A stretch of 9,088 bases of DNA, from contig CALGFH010000201.1 of the NCBI GenBank assembly GCA_937881255.1, forward strand, positions 1 to 9,088. The letters run 5' to 3'. This DNA is from an uncultured Actinomycetes bacterium. Lineage in GTDB: Bacteria; Actinomycetota; CALGFH01. Every line of letters starts with the position of its first letter. The stretch's first letter is position 1. The position numbers and the translations under genes were made by a program. Shown piece by piece: positions 4,950 through 9,088 of this stretch. The notes beneath the pieces were generated by a model, which did no database searches, was not told the origin of the DNA, and worked only from the letters and a program-made list of their open reading frames with translations.

Positions 4950-4978
4950 CCTGCCCGGGAACGGCCCGGATGCGCCGC

Positions 4979-5077
4979 TCAGTCCTTGAGCAGGCGGTAG
5001 ACCACGTAGACGGCGAACACGCCGGCGGCGGCCAGCATCACCAGCAGCAGGGCCGTGTACCAGAACTCCAGCGTCAT
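4979..5077 (-). CDS. 32-residue single-pass membrane peptide
   Basis: The ATG at 5077 to the TGA at 4979-4981 encodes MTLEFWYTALLLVML followed by AAAGVFAVYVVYRLLKD. About residues 7-27 form one hydrophobic helix, with a short acidic/aromatic N-terminus and a basic C-terminal end (R-LLKD), implying an inside C-terminus. It starts 12 nt after the stop of the DUF2993 gene on the same strand and is probably translated from the same message, although the ribosome site is weak. It was too short for usual gene calling, but the unbroken membrane profile and exact fit behind lmeA support it. Function is unknown; acting with the neighbouring envelope lipid-binding protein is a guess. Confidence 0.62.
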   Translation of the reverse strand: MTLEFWYTALLLVMLAAAGVFAVYVVYRLLKD

Positions 5078-5089
5078 ACGCCCAGCGTA

Positions 5090-5785
5090 TCAGGCGGCCA
5101 CCCGGACGGCGGCCGCGCGGCCGCTCAGCACCACCGTCCCCGGGCGGGTGTCGACCCGCTCCAGGCGCACCCCGGCGGGCAGCTCCGGCAGCGGCACCTG
5201 GAAGGTGAACCGGGAGGCCAGGCCGCCCTGGGAGGGGTCGATGCGCCCCAGCTCCCCGAGGCGGATCTCCTCGGGCGTGAAGGTGACCCCGCCGGCGCGG
5301 GCCCCCAGCTCGCCGGTGACCAGCGCGTCCAGCGACTGGCCGAGGAACTGGACCTGGGAGCGGACCTCGACCCCGTCCTCCTTGATGGCCAGGGTCCCGC
5401 CCTGGAGCCGGTCGGCCAGCAGCCGGTTGACCTCGGCCTCGGTCAGCTCGATGGTGCCGTCGGCCCGGTCGACGCTGATCCGGCCCGGCTCGCCCAGCAT
5501 CACGTCCCTCGGCACCCGGACGCCGTGGAGGGTGAGCTGGAGCTGGGCGGCGTTGATGCCCCTGGCGGTGGCGTCGGTGGCGGCCAGGTCGATGGTCGAG
5601 AACCGCCCGGTGGCCAGGTGGGGCAGGAACGGGAAGTCGCGGACCTGGACCACCGGCCGCCGGCCCAGGTCGTACTCGCGCTGGAGGGCCTCGGTGACCC
5701 GGTCCTCGAAGATCCGGGCGGCGGCGAAGTCGGCGCCGGCACCGAGCAGGACCAGGACCACGACGGCGATCAGCAGCTTGCGCAT
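5090..5785 (-). CDS. DUF2993 / LmeA-family phospholipid-binding protein
   Basis: A 231-residue exported or membrane-anchored protein. Residues 1-24 are a signal sequence or anchor (MRKLL, then IAVVVLVLLGAGADFA) without a lipobox cysteine. The rest is a beta-rich domain: 'DRVTEALQREYDLGRRPVVQVRDFPFLPHLATGRFSTIDLAATD' in pieces, then 'LTLHGVRVP' and 'LTEAEVNRLLADRL' (114-127), which are hallmarks of DUF2993 (PF11209). The mycobacterial member LmeA binds phospholipids in the periplasm and is needed for lipomannan maturation. There the gene (Rv0817c) is next to glnR (Rv0818); here only moaD lies between, which supports the assignment. The ATG at 5785 has no strong ribosome site. A GTCAC-N6-GTGAC palindrome lies 16 bp upstream. 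Whether this organism makes lipomannan is unknown. Confidence 0.85.
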   Translation of the reverse strand: MRKLLIAVVVLVLLGAGADFAAARIFEDRVTEALQREYDLGRRPVVQVRDFPFLPHLATGRFSTIDLAATDATARGINAAQLQLTLHGVRVPRDVMLGEPGRISVDRADGTIELTEAEVNRLLADRLQGGTLAIKEDGVEVRSQVQFLGQSLDALVTGELGARAGGVTFTPEEIRLGELGRIDPSQGGLASRFTFQVPLPELPAGVRLERVDTRPGTVVLSGRAAAVRVAA

Positions 5786-5800
5786 GAGGCCGCCCAGGTT

Positions 5801-5816
5801 GTCACGAGCCGGTGAC
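5801..5816. promoter_or_regulatory. Palindrome upstream of lmeA-like gene, possible operator
   Basis: GTCAC, six bases, GTGAC lies 16 bp before the lmeA-like start. The 5-6-5 spacing matches the half-site spacing of a GlnR box (GTnAC-N6-GaAAC), but the second half matches only three of five bases. Support is weak. Confidence 0.25.
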
Positions 5817-5836
5817 GCCGATCCAGCAACGCCCGC

Positions 5837-6076
5837 TCAGCCCCCCGAGAACGGCGGCAGCAGGGCCAGCTCGGCCCCGTCGGGGACCGCCGCGGCCGGG
5901 TCGCGCCAGCGCTCGCCGTCCACCAGCACGCTCGAGTAGCCGAGCACGGCCACGAAGCGGTCGCCGAAGCGGTCGCCGAGCTCGTCCAGGATGGCCTGGA
6001 GCGGGGCCGGCGGCGCCTCGACCTCGGCCACCCCGGCCGCCTCCCGCAGGGCGGCGAACAGTCGGATCCTGACCAT
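5837..6076 (-). CDS. MoaD/ThiS-family sulfur carrier protein
   Basis: A complete 79-residue ubiquitin-fold protein. It opens with 'MVRIRLFAALREAAG', the usual MoaD first strand and helix, has 'LVDGERWRDPAAAVPDGAELALLPPFSGG' (in two pieces, 51-79), and ends in Gly-Gly. The terminal glycine is adenylated and converted to a thiocarboxylate that gives sulfur to molybdopterin (MoaD) or thiazole (ThiS). The 'LFAALREAAG' opening and the 'LLPPFSGG' end favour MoaD. No MoaE, MoeB or thiamine gene is nearby, so its user is unclear. A TACCAT box 6 nt before the ATG suggests leaderless transcription. It is divergent from glnR with 66 bp between starts, so the two promoters probably share this gap. The lmeA-like gene starts 51 bp past its stop. 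Confidence 0.9.
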   Translation of the reverse strand: MVRIRLFAALREAAGVAEVEAPPAPLQAILDELGDRFGDRFVAVLGYSSVLVDGERWRDPAAAVPDGAELALLPPFSGG

Positions 6077-6082
6077 GTCGCT

Positions 6083-6088
6083 ATGGTA
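6083..6088 (-). promoter_or_regulatory. -10 box for leaderless moaD-like transcription
   Basis: TACCAT on the minus strand lies 6 nt before the ATG at 6076, placing the transcription start at the ATG. No ribosome site is seen. Same layout as at ygfZ. Confidence 0.5.
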
Positions 6089-6142
6089 GGGTGCGCGGCT
6101 GTTCGCTGCGGCGGCCGCGGACCCAGCTTCGGAGGAGACCAG

Positions 6143-6850
6143 GTGGCCGAGCTCGCCTGCCTGACCGGCCGGGCCGGGGGGGCGAAGGAGGTCCTTCCCG
6201 CCCTGGAGTACCTGGCCCACCCGGTGGCCACCCTGGCCCTGGACGAGGCCAGCCTGCCGGTGGCGAAGGCCAAGGAGCTGGTGGTGATCGACGCCACCCG
6301 CGACCTCTCCCGCGCCCAGGCGCTCTGCCGCAACCTGCGCGGCGGCGGCGACCACCTGGCCATCCTGGTGGTGATGCCCGAGGCCGGCCTGGCCGGGCTC
6401 CAGCGTGACTGGGGCGCGTCCGACTTCGTGCTCCCCTCGGCCGGCCCGGCCGAGGTCGAGGCCCGGGTCCGGCTGCTCACCCAGCGCCCGGTGGTGGCCG
6501 ACCCCGACGCCGCCATCCGGGTCGGCGACCTGGTCGTCGACCCCGTCTCCTACCAGGTCCGCCTTCGGGGCCGGCCGCTGGACCTGACCTACAAGGAGTT
6601 CGAGCTGCTGCGGTTCCTGGCCGCCCGCCCCGGCCGGGTCTCGACCCGGGCCCAGCTCCTCCAGGAGGTCTGGGGCTACGACTTCTTCGGCGGCACCCGC
6701 ACCGTCGACGTCCACGTCCGGCGCCTCCGGGCCAAGCTCGGCCCCGAGCACGAGTCGATGATCGCCACCGTCCGTGGCGTCGGCTACAAGCTGCTGCCGG
6801 CGGACCAGGCACGGGCGGAACGCGAAGCGGAGCGCCAAGCCGGGCAGTAG
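6143..6850 (+). CDS. glnR: GlnR, orphan OmpR-type global nitrogen regulator
   Basis: A 235-residue transcription factor controlling nitrogen assimilation (glutamine synthetase, ammonium transport and others in actinobacteria). The receiver-like domain (1-112) keeps Asp50 in 'ELVVIDATRDLSRAQALC' but lacks the acidic pair and the conserved lysine ('DFVLPSAGPAEVEARVRLL' where K-P-F is usual), exactly as in GlnR, which works as an unphosphorylated homodimer. The C-terminal winged helix (125-218) has 'LDLTYKEFELLRFLA', 'TRAQLLQEVWGYDFFGG' and 'TRTVDVHVRRLRAKLGPE', nearly identical to Streptomyces/Mycobacterium GlnR. The GTG at 6143 has GGAGGA six bases upstream and yields the expected length; an open frame back to 6083 runs into the moaD promoter. 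It is divergent from moaD, with lmeA beyond, as near Rv0818. No kinase is paired with it. Confidence 0.95.
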   Translation: MAELACLTGRAGGAKEVLPALEYLAHPVATLALDEASLPVAKAKELVVIDATRDLSRAQALCRNLRGGGDHLAILVVMPEAGLAGLQRDWGASDFVLPSAGPAEVEARVRLLTQRPVVADPDAAIRVGDLVVDPVSYQVRLRGRPLDLTYKEFELLRFLAARPGRVSTRAQLLQEVWGYDFFGGTRTVDVHVRRLRAKLGPEHESMIATVRGVGYKLLPADQARAEREAERQAGQ

Positions 6851-6929
6851 GACTTTCTCAAGGCACCCCTCCGATCGGTCGACTACCTCCTGTGTCCGGT
6901 CCCAGGCCCGCTTCCCCAGGAGGGCGCCC

Positions 6930-7430
6930 ATGTTGGTCCGCCGCCTGCTCATGCCGTTGCTGCTGGTGGTGGCCATGCTCGCGCTGGCCGTGCCGGCCAG
7001 TGCCGGCCCACGCACCGACGCCGCGTTCGTCCGCGCCACCAACGCCGACCGGCGCGAGGAAGGCCGCAAGTCGATGGCCACCTCGCGCACCCTGGCCAAG
7101 CTGGCCCGGTCACACTCGGTGGCCATGGCCCGCAAGTCGGCCAGCCGCTACGGGGGTCGCTGCGACGCCCGCGCCCTGTGGCACAACGACATCTCCAAGT
7201 CCAGCGACCACTGGGTCTGGCTGGGCCAGAACGTCGGCTGCGGCTCGATGGGCTCCGACGGCGTCGCCGCCTCGGTCCGCCGCATCCAGAACGCCTTCAT
7301 GCGGTCCCCCGGCCACCGGCGCAACATCCTGTACCGCAAGGCCAACCTGTTCGGGGTCGGGACCTTCATCAAGGACGACATCATCTGGGTGACGGTCAAC
7401 TTCGAGCAGACCACGCCCGGCTGGGGCTAG
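6930..7430 (+). CDS. Secreted CAP/SCP-domain protein
   Basis: A 166-residue exported protein. A signal peptide covers 1-25 (basic MLVRR, hydrophobic core, cleavage after 'PASA'). The rest is a compact CAP (SCP/PR-1, PF00188) domain: 'FVRATNADRREEG' (33-45), His62 in 'LARSHSVAMA', 'WLGQNVGCG' (97-105) and 'SPGHRRNIL' (126-134, the CAP2-like motif with His129), then 'GVGTFIKDDIIWVTVNFEQ' (142-160). Cys78 and Cys104 are the only cysteines and could form a disulfide. Bacterial CAP proteins are secreted, often of unknown biochemical function. AGGAGGG lies 5 nt before the ATG at 6930. It follows glnR by 79 bp and may have its own promoter, though none is clear. An open frame back to 6774 overlaps glnR and is not used. 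Confidence 0.87.
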   Translation: MLVRRLLMPLLLVVAMLALAVPASAGPRTDAAFVRATNADRREEGRKSMATSRTLAKLARSHSVAMARKSASRYGGRCDARALWHNDISKSSDHWVWLGQNVGCGSMGSDGVAASVRRIQNAFMRSPGHRRNILYRKANLFGVGTFIKDDIIWVTVNFEQTTPGWG

Positions 7431-7444
7431 CAGCGCGGTATCCT

Positions 7445-7474
7445 TTGACAGGGCGCCGGTGGCGATGGCACCAT
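7445..7474 (+). promoter_or_regulatory. Promoter of the tRNA cluster
   Basis: Consensus TTGACA (7445-7450), 18 bp, and CACCAT (7469-7474) as -10, with tRNA-Lys starting 17 nt later. An imperfect palindrome (7453-7480: GCGCCG..CGGCGC outer, GTG..CAC inner) covers the spacer and -10. Confidence 0.55.
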
Positions 7475-7490
7475 CGGCGCGCTCTGTCGT

Positions 7491-7563
7491 GGGCCGCTAG
7501 CTCAGTTGGTAGAGCACCCGGCTTTTAACCGGGGTGTCGTCGGTTCGAGGCCGACGCGGCCCA
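7491..7563 (+). tRNA. tRNA-Lys (anticodon TTT)
   Basis: Full cloverleaf: acceptor GGGCCGC with GCGGCCC, D arm GCTC..GAGC, anticodon stem CCCGG/CCGGG around the loop CTTTTAA (anticodon TTT), T stem GTCGG/CCGAC with loop TTCGAGG. Discriminator A at 7563; CCA is not fully encoded (followed by CCC). First of four tRNAs in one likely transcript. Confidence 0.96.
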
Positions 7564-7580
7564 CCCCGCAACCGAGCCGG

Positions 7581-7653
7581 GCCCCCATCGTCTAGTGGCC
7601 TAGGACACCACCCTTTCAAGGTGGCGACGCGGATTCGAACTCCGCTGGGGGCA
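7581..7653 (+). tRNA. tRNA-Glu (anticodon TTC)
   Basis: Acceptor GCCCCCA with TGGGGGC, D region GTCTAGTGGCCTAGGAC typical of tRNA-Glu, anticodon stem CCACC/GGTGG around CTTTCAA (anticodon TTC), T arm CGGATTCGAACTCCG. No encoded CCA. It lies 17 nt after tRNA-Lys. Confidence 0.96.
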
Positions 7654-7674
7654 CAGGAAGAGACCACCATGCGT

Positions 7675-7750
7675 GGTCCCGTGGAGCAGCTTGGCTGTGC
7701 TCGCCGCCCTGTCAAGGCGGAGGTCGCGGGTTCAAATCCCGTCGGGACCG
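7675..7750 (+). tRNA. tRNA-Asp (anticodon GTC)
   Basis: Acceptor GGTCCCG with CGGGACC, anticodon stem CCGCC/GGCGG around CTGTCAA (anticodon GTC), T arm GCGGGTTCAAATCCCGT. Discriminator G at 7750, as expected for Asp. No encoded CCA. It lies 21 nt after tRNA-Glu. Confidence 0.96.
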
Positions 7751-7781
7751 CTCGGACCGAGGCCACAAGCCCCGGTCCCCC

Positions 7782-7857
7782 GGGCAGGTAGCTCAGTCGG
7801 TAGAGCGTGCGGCTGAAAACCGCAAGGTCGGCGGTTCGATCCCGTCCCTGCCCACCA
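7782..7857 (+). tRNA. tRNA-Phe (anticodon GAA), with encoded CCA
   Basis: Acceptor GGGCAGG with CCTGCCC, D arm GCTC..GAGC, loop CTGAAAA (anticodon GAA), T arm GGCGG-TTCGATC-CCGTC with one G-U pair. Discriminator A at 7854 followed by genomic CCA (7855-7857), unlike the other three tRNAs here. Confidence 0.96.
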
Positions 7858-7914
7858 CATCAGGCCAGGCCAGGCCGTCCGTGGCCTCGGCGCCTCTCGG
7901 AGTGTTGGCTCTAG

Positions 7915-7936
7915 GTTCTGCCATTGTTCTGCCATC
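7915..7936. repeat. Two tandem 11-bp repeats downstream of tRNA-Phe
   Basis: GTTCTGCCATT is followed at once by GTTCTGCCATC. The repeats lie in the 251-bp gap (7858-8108) between tRNA-Phe and the convergent cyclase gene. The gap also holds (AGGCC)x3, a weak hairpin AGGCC-N6-GGCCT (about 7872-7887) and a 12-bp palindrome GCCGCATGCGGC (8064-8075). I see no gene in it. Confidence 0.7.
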
Positions 7937-8108
7937 GACTCCGACCGCCGCCGCAACGAAAGGCCGGCGTTCGCCTCCGGGCACTCCGGCACGGGCTAGC
8001 CCTTCATGGTCCGGATCATCGGTTTGTGCGTGGTCGCCGGTCGCGGCTGGCCCTGCTCGGCCTGCCGCATGCGGCGGGGCGTGGCCGAGACAAACAGAGC
8101 GGCAGGGG

Positions 8109-9068
8109 TTACGCCCGGCGGGCTTCCAGCAGCCGTACGGGATCGGCGATGCCCTCAAGCTGCACCAGCCCCAGCTCGACGAAGGTCACCCCCTGGGGCG
8201 GCGCCCGCTGGACCACGGGCTCGCTCACCAGGACCCGACCGGCGCTGGCATAGGCGGCGATCCGGGCGGCCAGGTTGACGGTGCGGCCGAAGTAGTCGCC
8301 GCCCTGGACCACCACCGGCCCGGCCGCCACCCCGACGTGGGCCGGCGGCAGCCCAGCCTCCGGCAGCTGCTCCACCATCTGCAGCGCCGCCAACACCGCC
8401 CCGGCGGGATCGCGGAAGTAGGACATCACCCCATCGCCCAGCCACTTCACCGGCACGCCACCATGCTCGCGCGAGGACCGGCCGACCAGCACGGCCAGGG
8501 TCCCGGCCAGCTCGGCCGCGGCCTGGTCGCCCTGCTCCTCGGTGAGCCGCGTGTAGCCCGCCAGGTCCAGGAAGCACATTGCCGGGACCCGCCCGGGCCG
8601 CGCCAGCACGCCGGTGTCCTCCAGCGCCGTCTCGATGTCCTCGACCAGCTGCTCGATCCAGGCCAGCTCCTGCTGCCGGCGGTAGACGGCCATCAGCGCG
8701 CGGTCGTACAGGGAGGTGAAGTTCAGGTCGGCGACCACCTGGGAGGCCCGCTCCCTGGCGGTCTGCTCGTCGGCGCCGGAGGCCAGCAGGGGCGCCATCA
8801 ACCGCGCCTGCCAGACGTCTTTCTCGATCCCGGCGATCAGGCGCATGCCCTCGGCGTAGCCGCGGCCCAACCGGGTCGACCAGACCTCGTCCAGGATGCC
8901 GCTGGACAGGCCGAGCTGCAGCAGCGGCACGACCTCCAGCTCGTCTTCCCTGATCGGCTCGTCGGGGGCCATCCGGGCGAACCCGATCGCCTCCAGGAAG
9001 CTGCCGAGTAGCTCCAGCGGCACGCCGGCCTCATGGCTGACCTGCCGGTAGGTCCGTGCCGAGCGCAC
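8109..9068 (-). CDS. Class III adenylate cyclase with N-terminal regulatory domain (possibly 5'-partial)
   Basis: At least 319 residues. The C-terminal catalytic domain (about 160-317) makes cAMP from ATP: metal-binding Asp168 in 'FLDLAGYTRL' and Asp212 in 'VKWLGDGVM', adenine-selecting Lys208 and Asp258 (in 'GGDYFGRTVNLAARI'), and transition-state Asn265 and Arg269. The Lys/Asp pair predicts an adenylate rather than guanylate cyclase, and no key residue is missing. The N-terminal part (about 5-155), with 'VSHEAGVPLELLGSFLEAIGFA' in pieces and a long helical stretch, resembles the regulatory domain found before such cyclases in actinobacteria (adenylate cyclase regulatory domain); no membrane segment is seen. 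The GTG at 9068 has AAGGTGG just upstream, but the frame is open through the edge, so the true start may lie outside. It converges on the tRNA cluster. Confidence 0.88.
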   Translation of the reverse strand: MRSARTYRQVSHEAGVPLELLGSFLEAIGFARMAPDEPIREDELEVVPLLQLGLSSGILDEVWSTRLGRGYAEGMRLIAGIEKDVWQARLMAPLLASGADEQTARERASQVVADLNFTSLYDRALMAVYRRQQELAWIEQLVEDIETALEDTGVLARPGRVPAMCFLDLAGYTRLTEEQGDQAAAELAGTLAVLVGRSSREHGGVPVKWLGDGVMSYFRDPAGAVLAALQMVEQLPEAGLPPAHVGVAAGPVVVQGGDYFGRTVNLAARIAAYASAGRVLVSEPVVQRAPPQGVTFVELGLVQLEGIADPVRLLEARRA

Positions 9069-9088
9069 CGCCCACCTTCGGTAGGGGG

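Larger units (their letters stand above)
4739..4950 (+). ncRNA. Candidate structured RNA with a 16S-rRNA-antisense 5' segment and intrinsic terminator
   Basis: This region between ygfZ and the small membrane gene contains no conventional gene. Near its 5' end AGAAGGGAGGTGGTCCAGC (4760-4778) can pair with the 3' tail of actinobacterial 16S rRNA (GCUGGAUCACCUCCUUUCU) over all 19 positions, with two G-U wobbles. A second match, CCGGTACGG (4787-4795), sits at the same spacing as the antisense of 16S helix 45. Segments resembling the 16S tail itself lie nearby: GGATCAC (4750-4756), GGATCACCCCC (4847-4857) and AGATCACC (4869-4876). The first can fold back on GTGGTCC (4769-4775), leaving GAAGGGAG in the loop. 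A GCCC-GGTA-GGGC hairpin lies at 4811-4822. The RNA ends in a branched terminator. It does not look like tmRNA, RNase P, 6S RNA or a riboswitch I know. Its 5' end is not determined; no plus-strand gene lies downstream before 6143. Confidence 0.55.

Noticed and set aside
6774..6929. N-terminal extension of the CAP protein into glnR
   Set aside because: A ribosome site and a textbook signal peptide begin at 6930.
5837..7135. 432-residue minus frame ending as MoaD
   Set aside because: Everything before residue M at 6076 is antisense to glnR and the CAP gene; MoaD is complete from 6076.
7497..7766. Minus-strand ORF with 'PTGFEPATSALTGRR'
   Set aside because: A known kind of spurious protein made by translating the antisense of tRNA genes (here tRNA-Asp).
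7732..7992. Minus-strand ORF with 'GTGSNRRPCGFQPHALPTEL'; also 7793-8158 with 'GIEPPTLRFSAARSTD'
   Set aside because: Antisense translation of tRNA-Phe, not a gene.

Overview
The window is about 9.1 kb of very GC-rich DNA from a member of the Actinomycetota, probably not a well-studied genus. The evidence is a GlnR nitrogen regulator, a double-motif RsiG-type c-di-GMP sensor, an HbhA-like protein beside an XRE regulator (the Rv0474-Rv0475 arrangement of mycobacteria), an LmeA/DUF2993 protein next to glnR (as Rv0817c-Rv0818), and apparently leaderless genes with a TANNNT box 6 nt before the ATG. The high GC content opens many long antisense reading frames, which are not genes.

Layout. From 1 to 774 (minus) lie an edge-truncated HbhA-like gene and the XRE regulator upstream of it, with a good promoter at 802-830. 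From 845 to 1825 (minus) lies a PF06089-type L-asparaginase preceded by three tandem 14-bp repeats and a cluster of hairpins. From 1939 to 3678 (minus) lies a three-gene operon, rsiG-like -> single-domain response regulator -> HD-GYP phosphodiesterase: in effect a c-di-GMP sensor, a phospho-input and a c-di-GMP hydrolase. A perfect 19-bp inverted repeat (arms 3725-3743 and 3802-3820) separates this operon from ygfZ (3818-4696, minus). From 4697 to 4978 there is no conventional gene. Instead the plus strand carries a structured, terminator-ended RNA candidate whose 5' part matches the antisense of the 16S rRNA 3' end. From 4979 to 6076 (minus) lie lmeA-like DUF2993, a 32-residue membrane peptide downstream of it, and, with its own promoter, a MoaD/ThiS sulfur carrier. 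glnR (6143-6850) and a secreted CAP/SCP protein (6930-7430) are on the plus strand. They are followed by a tRNA cluster Lys-Glu-Asp-Phe (7491-7857). A class III adenylate cyclase (8109-9068, minus) converges on the tRNAs and may continue past the right edge.

Working together. Two second-messenger systems (c-di-GMP and cAMP), a nitrogen regulator and an asparaginase lie close together, but only the RsiG/receiver/HD-GYP genes form an obvious functional unit. The most unusual signal is the 16S-antisense-like RNA at 4739-4950. The RsiG-type module is the clearest regulatory system. All calls come from reading the sequence and remembered family features; no searches were run.
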